Positions 7,541-15,278 of a stretch of DNA of 64,000 nucleotides are shown piece by piece. The notes beneath the pieces were generated by a model, which saw only the letters and a list, made by a program, of their open reading frames with translations, ran no database searches and had not been told where the DNA came from. Position numbers and translations under genes: made by a program. Origin of the DNA: Candidatus Amarolinea dominans (GTDB taxonomy: Bacteria > Chloroflexota > Anaerolineae > SSC4 > Amarolineaceae); NCBI GenBank assembly GCA_016719785.1, contig JADJYJ010000003.1:62001-126000 (forward strand), written 5' to 3'. How positions within the stretch are numbered: position 1 is the first letter of the stretch; each line of letters starts with the position of its first letter.

Positions 7541-9109
7541 CTACTGCCACTTCTCCAGCGCCGCTTTGACCGCCGCGCAGAAGGCGTCGGCCGTCGCGCC
7601 GTCCAGGATGCGGTGGTCATAGCTGAAGCCCAAGGTGGTCATGGGCAGGAAGGCCAGGTAGTCGCCCGCGCTGGCCTCCAGGGGACTACCCTTGCTCACC
7701 ACCACCGGCCGCTTCTCGATGGCGCCGACGCCCAGGATGCCGGCCTGCCCATTGACGATGACCGGCGTCTGGAAGCGGCTGCCGGAGGTGCCATAGTTGG
7801 TCAGGGTGAAGGTGCCGCCCTGCATCTCATCCGCGCGCAGTTGATTCTTGCGCGCCCGCTCGGCCACATCGTTGACCGCACGCGCCACGCCGAGCAGGTT
7901 CAGATCGCCGGCATTCTTGATGACCGGTACGATCAGGCCACCGACGCCATACGAGTCCGCGGGCAGGGCCACCGCCATGCCGATGTGGTAGGCGCGCTTG
8001 ATGATCAGCCCGTCGTCGGTCCAGGTCGAGTTGGCGGCCGGCACAGCCTTGAGTCCGGCCAGGATGGCCTGAATCAAATAGGCCGTGACCGTCAGGTTGG
8101 CGCCCGCGGCCGCAAATTCGGCCTTGTGCGCCTTGCGGTGTTCGAGCACCGCGACCATGTTGACATCCCACATGGTGGTGACATGCGGAATGCTGAACGC
8201 GGCCTGCGTGGTGTTGCGGGCCACCAGTTGGCGCATGCGGTTGTGCGCCACGAACTCCTCGCCGGCCTGCAGTTTGGCTGGGCCGGGCGTCGGGGCGGCG
8301 GCCGGCTTGGGCGGCGCCGCCAGCGGTGGCGGTGAAGCAACCGGCGCTGCCTGCTGCTTTTGGGCCGCTGGCGCCGCCACCGGTGCGCTGGTCGGAGCCA
8401 CGCGCGGCGGCACGACCACCGGCTTGCCCGCGCTGCGGCTGGCAATGGCGCTGAGAAGATCATACTTGGTCAGCGCGCTCAGCGGCCGTCCCGCGGCCAC
8501 CTCGCGCAGGTTGATGCTGTTCTCCGCCGCCAGGCGCCGCACGGTGAGCGATGCCAGGTCGCGCAGATCGGCATCGGCGCTGACAGCCGTGGCCGCGGGG
8601 ATCGGCCCAGGCGCAGGCATTGGGGCGGGAGCCAGCGCAGCCGCCGGCGCGTTCTTCTGCGCCGCCTGCTGGGCCAGAACATCCTCTTTCGTGACCTGAC
8701 CGCGCGGGCCTGAGCCTTCGACGCCGCTCAAGTCAACGCCCAATTGCTCAGCCATCCGTCGCGCCACGGGAGTGGCGGGGGGTACCTCCGGCGCGGTTTC
8801 GGCCGCGGGCGCTGCAGAGGGCGCCACAGTTTCTGCCGACGCCGCGACCGCAGATTCCACCACGGCTTCGCCTGGCTGTCCCACAATCCCCAGCAGCGGA
8901 TTGGCCGGCAGAATCTCGCCGTCGCTGTAGTTCAGTTGCAGGATGACGCCACCCACCGTGGCCGGAACCTCGGTATCCACCTTGTCGGTCGCCGCTTCCA
9001 GCAGAATATCGCCCGGCTGCACCGTGTCTCCCACCTTCACCAGCCAACGGGTGACGATGATGCCATCTACGCCTGACAGATTCTCAGGAAATCGCAGTTC
9101 TGTCGCCAT
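7541..9109 (-). CDS. pdhC: Dihydrolipoamide acyltransferase, E2 of pyruvate (2-oxoacid) dehydrogenase
   Basis: A product of 522 residues that transfers the acetyl group from lipoamide to CoA. An N-terminal lipoyl domain has the lipoylated lysine in ATDKVDT (Lys43). A peripheral subunit-binding domain follows (ATPVARRMAEQLGVDLSGVEGSGPRG, about 115-150, split here as ATPVARRMAEQ and GSGPRGQVTKEDV). A second similar helical block (LTVRRLAAENSINLREV...LTKYDLLSAI) lies at about 190-225. Ala/Pro linkers separate the domains. The catalytic domain ends with SYDHRILDG, the His and Asp of the active site. It starts four bases after pdhB. No E3 gene is in the window. Branched-chain E2 cannot be excluded. 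Confidence 0.93.
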   Translation of the reverse strand: MATELRFPENLSGVDGIIVTRWLVKVGDTVQPGDILLEAATDKVDTEVPATVGGVILQLNYSDGEILPANPLLGIVGQPGEAVVESAVAASAETVAPSAAPAAETAPEVPPATPVARRMAEQLGVDLSGVEGSGPRGQVTKEDVLAQQAAQKNAPAAALAPAPMPAPGPIPAATAVSADADLRDLASLTVRRLAAENSINLREVAAGRPLSALTKYDLLSAIASRSAGKPVVVPPRVAPTSAPVAAPAAQKQQAAPVASPPPLAAPPKPAAAPTPGPAKLQAGEEFVAHNRMRQLVARNTTQAAFSIPHVTTMWDVNMVAVLEHRKAHKAEFAAAGANLTVTAYLIQAILAGLKAVPAANSTWTDDGLIIKRAYHIGMAVALPADSYGVGGLIVPVIKNAGDLNLLGVARAVNDVAERARKNQLRADEMQGGTFTLTNYGTSGSRFQTPVIVNGQAGILGVGAIEKRPVVVSKGSPLEASAGDYLAFLPMTTLGFSYDHRILDGATADAFCAAVKAALEKWQ

Positions 9110-9113
9110 TGCC

Positions 9114-10125
9114 TTACTCCTTGCGCGCCGCGGCGGACACGCCCAACATTTCCAGGATCATCGCCTTGATCTGGCGCTTGCGCGGCAGCATCTCTTCTTC
9201 CAGCGTCATCGAGACCGGGATCGAGACCGGCGGCGCGCCCAGGCGCCGCGCCGGCGCTTTCAGCAATTCCGGCGCCTCTTCGTACATGCGCGCCACCAGT
9301 TCCGCGCCGATGCCGTTCATGGCATGCGACTCATGCACTGCCAGCAGGCGTCCGGTCCTGGCGACCGAATCGAGGACCGTCTCCATGTCCAACGGCACGA
9401 CGCTGCGCAGGTCAACCACTTCGACCTCGATGCCGTACTGCTTGGAAAGCTCGGCCGCGGCTTCGAGGGCCTGCAGCACGCAGAAGCTGAAGGTCGCCAC
9501 GGTGATATCGCGGCCGGGCCGTTTGACCTCAGCCTTGCCGATCGGCACGACATATTCCACGCCAGCCGCGGGCACGTCGCCCTTGGTGAAGTAGAGCAGC
9601 TTGTGTTCGAGGAAGACGACCGGGTTGTTATCACGGATGGACGCCAGCAGCAGGCCCTTGGCGTCGTAAGGCGTGCATGGCGCCACCACCTTCAGCCCAG
9701 GATACTGCGCCAGCGTGCTTTCCACCGACTGACTGTGCTGTGAGCCATAGCGCTTGCCGCCGCCCTGCTGCCCGCGAATGACCATCGGCACCTTCACCAG
9801 GCCGCCGTACATGTAGTGCATCTTGGCGGCCTGGTTGAGGATCTGATCGGCGGCAGACCAGGAAAAAGTCCATGTACATCAGTTCGCAGACCGGTCGCAA
9901 GCCGGCATGGCGCGCCACGGCCATGCCAATGAAGGCCTGCTCGCTGATGGGGGTGTCCAGCAGGCGCTTGGGGCCGAATTCATCGAATAAGTTACGTGTG
10001 ACGCGGAAGAGGCCGCCGTACTGCCCCACGTCTTCACCCATCAGGAAGACGTTGCTGTCACGCTGCATCTCTTCGCGTAAGGCTTCGTTGATCGCTTGAA
10101 TATAAGTTGTTGTTCGCATCGCCAT
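9114..10125 (-). CDS. pdhB: Pyruvate dehydrogenase E1 beta, one apparent frameshift
   Basis: Two overlapping frames together give a complete E1 beta of about 336 residues, the usual length. The first frame runs from MAMRTTTYIQAINEALREEM to MYMDFFLV. The second continues with AADQ...MHYMYGGLVKVPMVIRG to the C-terminus VSAAARKE. Removing one base at about 9855 restores a continuous frame (CTG GTC GCC GCC GAT CAG). The E1 beta Glu (GEDVGQYGG) is present. The gene lies 24 bases after pdhA and four before pdhC. Because all flanking pdh genes look intact, a sequencing error is more likely than a true pseudogene. Confidence 0.88.
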
Positions 10126-10149
10126 TTTTGGTATACTCCTTACGCCGCC

Positions 10150-11169
10150 TCAGGGGGCAAAGACGTCGGTGTAGGCCTCGGATAGATCGGGCCACGGGCT
10201 TTTCTCGGCAAATTCCACGGCCGCCTTGACCTCTGCCTCCACCTCGTCGCGCACCTGCTGCATCTCAGCCTCGCTGACCCCGCGTGCGACCAGCTTCTGC
10301 GTCAGCACCACCAATGGCTCATGCTGACGCTGATACTCGATCTCCTCAGGCGTGCGGTAGGTCTCCAAATCGCCCGCCATATGCCCTGACAGCCGATAGG
10401 TCAGACCTTCGATGAAGGTGGGGCCTTCGCCGGCCCGCGCCCGCGCCGCGGCCTGCGAGATCGCGGTGTAGACCACCTCGACATCGTTGCCGTCAATCTG
10501 CACGCTGGCCATGCCATAGGCGCGGGCAAACAGATAGAGTTCGGGCGGCGAGGCGGTGCGATAGGTCGGCGTCATTTCGGAGTAGCGATTGTTCTCGCAG
10601 TAGAAGATGATCGGCAGCTTCCACTTGCTGGCGATGTTGAGTGTCTCGTGCATGACGCCCTGGAAGATGGCGCCTTCACCAAAGAAGGTGATGGCGACGC
10701 GGTCCTCGCCGCGCAGGTAACTGGCCAGGGCCAGGCCGGCCGCGTGCGGCACCTGTCCGCCCACGATGCCGTTGCCGCCATACAGGCCCAGGCTCGGCTC
10801 GATGAAGTGCATGGAGCCGCCCTTGCCACCGGCAAAGCCGGTGGCGCGGCCCAACACCTCGGCGATGGCGACCGTCGTCTTCATGCCGCGCGCCAGGGCG
10901 TGATGGTGGCCGCGATAGGTGTGAGTGATGTAGTCGTCAGGGCGCAGGGCCGCGGCCATGCCAACCGCGCTGCCCTCATGGCCAATGGCGGTGTGCATGG
11001 CGCCGCCAATCTTGCCTGAGACGGCCATCTCAAGCAGCGATTCCTCGGTTCGCCGGATGAGCACCAGGGTGTGGAACATCGCTTTCAGTTGCTCGGTGGG
11101 CAACTGGATGACCTCCAGCTTGGTGTCCGCGCCAGATGACCAAAGATTCGTGGTCAACGAATTGGACAT
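10150..11169 (-). CDS. pdhA: Pyruvate dehydrogenase E1 alpha
   Basis: A product of 339 residues, the thiamine-diphosphate-binding subunit that decarboxylates pyruvate with PdhB. The GEGAIFQG...ENN block is the ThDP/Mg motif (GDG...N form), and the phosphorylation-loop region RLSGHMAGDLETYR is present. HTYRGHHHAL carries the active-site His pair. I chose the ATG at 11169 (MSNSLTTN) because GGGAAGGA precedes it; the frame is open up to 11283. The operon order is A-B-C. A promoter and a terminator-like hairpin precede the gene, so expression is probably controlled in the leader. Confidence 0.92.
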   Translation of the reverse strand: MSNSLTTNLWSSGADTKLEVIQLPTEQLKAMFHTLVLIRRTEESLLEMAVSGKIGGAMHTAIGHEGSAVGMAAALRPDDYITHTYRGHHHALARGMKTTVAIAEVLGRATGFAGGKGGSMHFIEPSLGLYGGNGIVGGQVPHAAGLALASYLRGEDRVAITFFGEGAIFQGVMHETLNIASKWKLPIIFYCENNRYSEMTPTYRTASPPELYLFARAYGMASVQIDGNDVEVVYTAISQAAARARAGEGPTFIEGLTYRLSGHMAGDLETYRTPEEIEYQRQHEPLVVLTQKLVARGVSEAEMQQVRDEVEAEVKAAVEFAEKSPWPDLSEAYTDVFAP

Positions 11170-11272
11170 AAACATTTCCTTCCCGTTCTGTGACATGGGT
11201 TCGTCGCGCATCGGGTGCGCGTGATTCAAGTTTGACGGTTGATTGCCATCAGACGTAACTGGATCGGGCAAC

Positions 11273-11328
11273 AAAAAAGACACAGGCGTCTATCATTTGC
11301 ATCGAGTGCGTCAAGACGCCTGTGTCTT
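11273..11328 (-). promoter_or_regulatory. Terminator-like hairpin in the pdhA leader (possible attenuator)
   Basis: On the minus strand AAGACACAGGCGTCT pairs perfectly with AGACGCCTGTGTCTT (11277-11291 and 11314-11328) around a 22-base loop. It is followed by a run of six T (11278 down to 11273). It lies between the pdh promoter and the pdhA start, about 105 bases before the ATG. No gene precedes it on this strand that would need a terminator. Confidence 0.7.
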
Positions 11329-11355
11329 CACGACAATGATTCGAAGTTGGGGACT

Positions 11356-11383
11356 ATTATACACACGCCGGGCCGGATGGCAA
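11356..11383 (-). promoter_or_regulatory. Sigma-70-type promoter of pdhABC
   Basis: On the minus strand TTGCCA (11378-11383) is followed after 16 bases by a perfect TATAAT (11356-11361). Predicted transcription start is near 11349, giving a leader of about 180 bases that contains the hairpin at 11273-11328. Confidence 0.65.
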
Positions 11384-11387
11384 ATGC

Positions 11388-11407
11388 ACCTACCCGTTCG
11401 GGTAGGT
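11388..11407. promoter_or_regulatory. Palindrome between divergent promoters (operator candidate)
   Basis: ACCTACCC-GTTC-GGGTAGGT is a perfect 8-bp inverted repeat. It sits just upstream of the pdhA -35 box and between it and the divergent helicase promoter. It may be an operator or simply another small palindrome of the kind scattered through this genome. Confidence 0.3.
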
Positions 11408-11443
11408 AGGTAGCTACCCGGTGGCATGTTTGCATTGCCGTAG

Positions 11444-11463
11444 GTCCGACCTCCTGGTCGGAC
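11444..11463. repeat. Small dispersed hairpin, copy 1
   Basis: GTCCGACC-TCCT-GGTCGGAC. A second copy at 62562-62581 reads GTCCGGCC-TCCT-GGCCGGAC, with the same loop and flanking GTAG and a compensated pair in the stem. The remaining bases of 11408-11507 show no gene. Confidence 0.6.
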
Positions 11464-11507
11464 AACGTTGGACGAGAGAAGCAAGCTCTGCGCTCTCATG
11501 CCCGCGC

Positions 11508-11536
11508 TTGACGTGAGTCACGCGCCCGGCTATCAT
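11508..11536 (+). promoter_or_regulatory. Promoter of the SNF2 helicase gene; transcript probably leaderless
   Basis: TTGACG (11508-11513), 17 bases, TATCAT (11531-11536). The ATG at 11545 is nine bases after the -10 box and has no Shine-Dalgarno sequence, so the start codon probably lies at or within a base or two of the 5' end. Confidence 0.65.
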
Positions 11537-11544
11537 ACACCGGT

Positions 11545-13317
11545 ATGGCAAAAACCACGGACTCGCCTAACTCGCTGCTCATTCGGCCGGAGATTCGTCT
11601 GCGTCCGGTCGCGGACCTGACCATAGACCCGCGCGCCGACCTTGCCCTCTACCAATTGAAGCTCATGGCCGCGCACCTGCAACTGGTGACGGGGTTCGAA
11701 GAGCTTCTCGCGCTCGCCGTGATTCCCTTCCAGCCCTTCGATTACCAGATTCGCGCCGCACGCACCGCGCTGCGGCGTTTGCGCGGCCGCGGTCTGCTGG
11801 CCGACGAGGTGGGCCTGGGCAAGACGATCGAGGCCGGCCTGGTGCTGAAGGAATACCTGCTGCGCCAGATGGTGTCTCGGGTCCTGATCCTGACCCCGCC
11901 CGGTCTGGTGGAGCAGTGGCAGGAAGAACTGGCGGTCAAGTTCGATCTGACCGATTTTGTCACCAGCAACAGCCCGGAGTTTCGCAGCCTGGGGGCAGGC
12001 GCCTGGGAACGTTACCCCCGCGTCATCGCGTCGCTGGCCACCGCGCGCCGCGCCGAACATGCCAGCGCCATCACGGCCAAAGAATACGACCTGGTGATTG
12101 TAGACGAGGCCCATCATCTCAAGAACCGCTCATCGGCCTCCTGGCAGCTCGTCAACGCGCTGCAGAAGAAATACATCCTGCTGCTCACCGCGACCCCGGT
12201 GCAAAATCGGCTCACGGAGCTGCATAACCTGGTCACGGTGCTCAAGCCGGGCCAGCTCAAAAGCCCCAAGGAGTTCAGCCAGCAGTTCGTGGTGCGCGGC
12301 GATCCGCGCCTGCCCAGGAACCGTGCGCTGCTGCGCGATCTGCTGGCCGACGTGATGGTGCGCCACACCCGCAGCCAGATCAGCCTGAAGCTGCCGCCGC
12401 GCCGCGCCCACACCATTCGCTTGAAGCTGCATCCCGACGAACAGGCGCTCTACGATGGCATCGCGACCCTGGCCCGCCAGATGATCGCGGACCAGATCAC
12501 GGCCGCGCACCGCTTCGGGGTGATGACCCTGTTGCGCGAGGCGGGCAGCAGCGCCGCCGCGACCATTTCCACCTTGCGCTCGCTGGCCGGCAGCGCGTCC
12601 CTGGCGCCCTACCGGGCCACACTGCTGCACCTGATCGCGCAGGCCGAAACCGTGGTCGCCGCGGCCAAGGCCGACGCCCTGCACAAGCTGTTGACCGCTC
12701 AGCTGGCTGACGGTCGCGGGGACAAGGTGATTATCTTTACTCAGTTCCGCGCCACGCAGGAGATGCTGGCTGAGCGCCTGCGCGGGGAGAACATGTTTTG
12801 TGTGGTCTACCACGGCGGCCTCAGCACGGCGCAAAAGAATGCGGCGATTCACGAATTTCAGGACAACCAACCGATCCTGCTCTCGACCGAGGCGGCGGGC
12901 GAGGGGCGCAACCTGCAATTCTGCCGGGCGATGGTCAACTTCGATCTGCCCTGGAACCCGATGCGCATCGAGCAGCGGGTCGGTCGCATTCATCGCGTGG
13001 GGCAGGACCGCCCCGTGGACATCTTCAACCTGGCCGCCGAAGGCACCATCGAAGATTTCGTGTTGGATATCCTGGATCGCAAACTGAACATGTTCGAGCT
13101 GGTCATTGGCGAGATGGATATGATCCTGGGGCAGATGGGTGACGAGCGCGATTTCGAGGAGATCATCCTGGAGATTTGGGCGCAGGCGCGGTCACACCAG
13201 GACATGCAGCAGGGTATGACGGGTCTGGGCGAGGACCTGGTGAAAGCGCGCGCGGCCTATCGGCACGCCCAGGAGTACGATGAAGCCTTGTTTGGAGAGG
13301 ATTTCAACTCGGAATGA
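11545..13317 (+). CDS. SNF2/RapA-like DEAH helicase
   Basis: A product of 590 residues, a superfamily 2 ATPase of the SNF2/RapA type that translocates on double-stranded nucleic acid. Motif I is DEVGLGKT near 91, motif II is DEAHH near 190, motif III is LLTATPVQN near 215. The C-terminal lobe has VIIFTQFRATQEML, a LLSTEAAGEGRNLQ motif and QRVGRIHRVGQ (motif VI). The last 70 residues are helical. It shares ATGA with the following zinc-ribbon gene, which points to a functional pair. Housekeeping RapA-like recycling of RNA polymerase and a DNA-defence role are both possible; nothing here decides. Confidence 0.88.
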   Translation: MAKTTDSPNSLLIRPEIRLRPVADLTIDPRADLALYQLKLMAAHLQLVTGFEELLALAVIPFQPFDYQIRAARTALRRLRGRGLLADEVGLGKTIEAGLVLKEYLLRQMVSRVLILTPPGLVEQWQEELAVKFDLTDFVTSNSPEFRSLGAGAWERYPRVIASLATARRAEHASAITAKEYDLVIVDEAHHLKNRSSASWQLVNALQKKYILLLTATPVQNRLTELHNLVTVLKPGQLKSPKEFSQQFVVRGDPRLPRNRALLRDLLADVMVRHTRSQISLKLPPRRAHTIRLKLHPDEQALYDGIATLARQMIADQITAAHRFGVMTLLREAGSSAAATISTLRSLAGSASLAPYRATLLHLIAQAETVVAAAKADALHKLLTAQLADGRGDKVIIFTQFRATQEMLAERLRGENMFCVVYHGGLSTAQKNAAIHEFQDNQPILLSTEAAGEGRNLQFCRAMVNFDLPWNPMRIEQRVGRIHRVGQDRPVDIFNLAAEGTIEDFVLDILDRKLNMFELVIGEMDMILGQMGDERDFEEIILEIWAQARSHQDMQQGMTGLGEDLVKARAAYRHAQEYDEALFGEDFNSE

Positions 13318-15147
13318 GTGATCAGAGCACGGCCGAGCACTTCGATCTGGCTCGCTTTGTGTTAGGTTATCTCGAACACGAAGGCAGCATTCTTGCCGCG
13401 CCCGCCTACGGCATGCATGAGGTGTTGTTGCCCGATGCACTGGCGGCGGGACTGCACGTCGAAGCCTATCTGAAACTGATCTTCGATGCCAGTGGAAACG
13501 CCGAAGCCCTGCGCGTTTCGGTGAACCACCCCCTGGTGGAGGCGATTGCCAGCCGTCTGTTGGGCGAAGTTGGCTACGCCCAGGTGGCAGTCAACCACGT
13601 GCGGTTGGAGAAGCGGGGCCTCTTCGACATGGCGGCCAAGTCCTGGGGCTTTCCCAACGCCCGCCTCAGCCCGCAGCGCGACGCGGCGGAGCAGGCCGCC
13701 CTGCATCACTATCTGCGCTTCAATTTCAAGGCCACCTTTCTCAGCGACGAGAAGCAGGAGCAGATTATTTCCGTGATGCTCGATGTGCAGGGTGGGTATG
13801 CGGTGCGTGACGCCGAGCTGCTGGAGCGGCTGGTATCCTTCGAGACCGAGACGGCTTTTCCCCGTCTGGCGGTGGCGCAACCCCACTGGCAAGGCGCCGG
13901 CGACGCGCTGGCTCCTGCCACCTTGCGGGCGCTGCTTTCTCGTGCCACGGTCGCAGCCGAGGCTTCCCTGGCCGACCGGCTGGCGACTTTGCAGACGCGC
14001 ACGCAGCGCTTTCTTGAGTTGGATCGGGCGCGCCTCGAAGACTACTACGATTCGTTGGAGCATGATCTGAAGCAGCGCCTGGCGCGGACGGAGACTACCG
14101 AGGTCGAGCGGCGCCGAAACGCCGAATCCAAGCTCGAAGCCCTGGCCGCAGAACGCAGCGCCAAGCTGGCCGACGCCCTGGCCCGCCACCAGATCCGGGT
14201 TGAGCTGGATCTCATCAACATGCTGCTCATCGTGCAACCCAAGGTGGTGCTGCCAGTGACCATCGCCAATCGCCGCGCGACGGTTACCCGCTTTGCCGTT
14301 TGGAACCCATTGGTGCATCGCCTGGAGCCATTGCTGTGCGATTATTGTGGCCAGCCAGGCGAGAACCTCCATCTCTGCACCGGCGGCCATCTCGCACATG
14401 ACCACTGCCTGGCCCCTCGCTGCATCGAGTGCAATCGCACCTACTGCCAACTGTGTACCGATCAGATGCAGACTTGCGTGGTGTGTGGGCAGGCAGTCTG
14501 CCGCGCCAGCCTGCGCGTGTGCCCGGTGTGCGGACGCGGCGCCTGTGGAGAGCATCAGACGCTGTGCCACGCGGATGCCGGCCAGCCGGCGACGCTGAAA
14601 GGGACGCCTCCTCCTCCTCCTCCTCCGCCGCCGCCGCCGCCGCCTCCCCCCGCCGCCCAAAGCGAGCGCCAAACCTGCGGCGTCAGGCCCCGTTGGGCAG
14701 AAGCGCCCCGCCGCCAAGCCGACGCGGCCAGCCGCGCCGGCCGTCCCTGTGCTCAAAGCGGTCGAGATCAACCTGGAGATCTACGAAGATACGCCGCGCA
14801 TCGTGGCCTTCGTGATGCGCTCAACCAGTCGGGTGCTGGCGACCCGCGAGATCAGCCTGATGGAACGAGGCATTCTCATCCAGTGCCAATGTGAGAAATC
14901 GCCCTGCCCGGCCAACGGCTGGATACACCGTCCAGCGCTGGTCGCTGGGCTTCAACAGCAGATCGCGGACTTCCTGTCGGCGCTGCAGCATGAGTACTTT
15001 CTGCCATCGAAGCGCGTCAACTACTACTACCTGCGCGGCCAGCAGGTGACGAAACCTGCTGTGTTCATTCTGCCCTCGTGCTGGCGCGATGAGACGCTGC
15101 TCGCCCAGGCGCGCCAGGAATTCGACCGCAACCAACGGCTGCGCTGA
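13314..15147 (+). CDS. Cysteine-rich zinc-ribbon protein, partner of the helicase; frameshift in the poly-Pro tract
   Basis: The first frame (13314-14894) gives an unrecognised N-terminal domain, a coiled-coil region (about residues 225-290), and a Cys-rich block at about 340-425 with many CxxC pairs (CDYCG, CIEC, CQLC, CVVCG, CPVCG). It then enters a poly-proline run and continues as nonsense. Deleting one C from the C6 run at 14646-14651 joins it to the frame of 14749-15147, through a Lys/Pro/Ala linker to a C-terminal domain (VEINLEIYEDTPRIVAF). The joined product is about 610 residues. The ATGA overlap with the helicase implies cotranslation. I do not recognise the family; a helicase adaptor that binds zinc is an inference. 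Confidence 0.7.
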
Positions 15148-15160
15148 GACCCGCGAACTC

Positions 15161-15190
15161 TTCGACATTCGGCTCTGATTCGTGTATAAT
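15161..15190 (+). promoter_or_regulatory. Promoter of the amidase gene
   Basis: TTCGAC (15161-15166), 18 bases, perfect TATAAT (15185-15190). Predicted start is near 15197, about 80 bases before the ATG at 15279. Confidence 0.6.
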
Positions 15191-15278
15191 AGGCGCCAAC
15201 GCATCCGCCTCGGTGCGACGATTACATCGAACACTCAACCACAGCGGCGCCTTGTCGGGCGCCGGGGAGGCAGCAGTC

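Noticed and set aside
7269..7550. 93-codon minus-strand frame between pdhC and the ATPase gene
   Set aside because: It runs through the pdh terminator and overlaps the ATPase start; no ribosome binding site.
11311..11499. 62-codon minus-strand frame over the pdh promoter, as a leader peptide
   Set aside because: It begins upstream of the predicted transcription start and has no ribosome binding site; a shorter GTG-started leader peptide inside it also lacks one.
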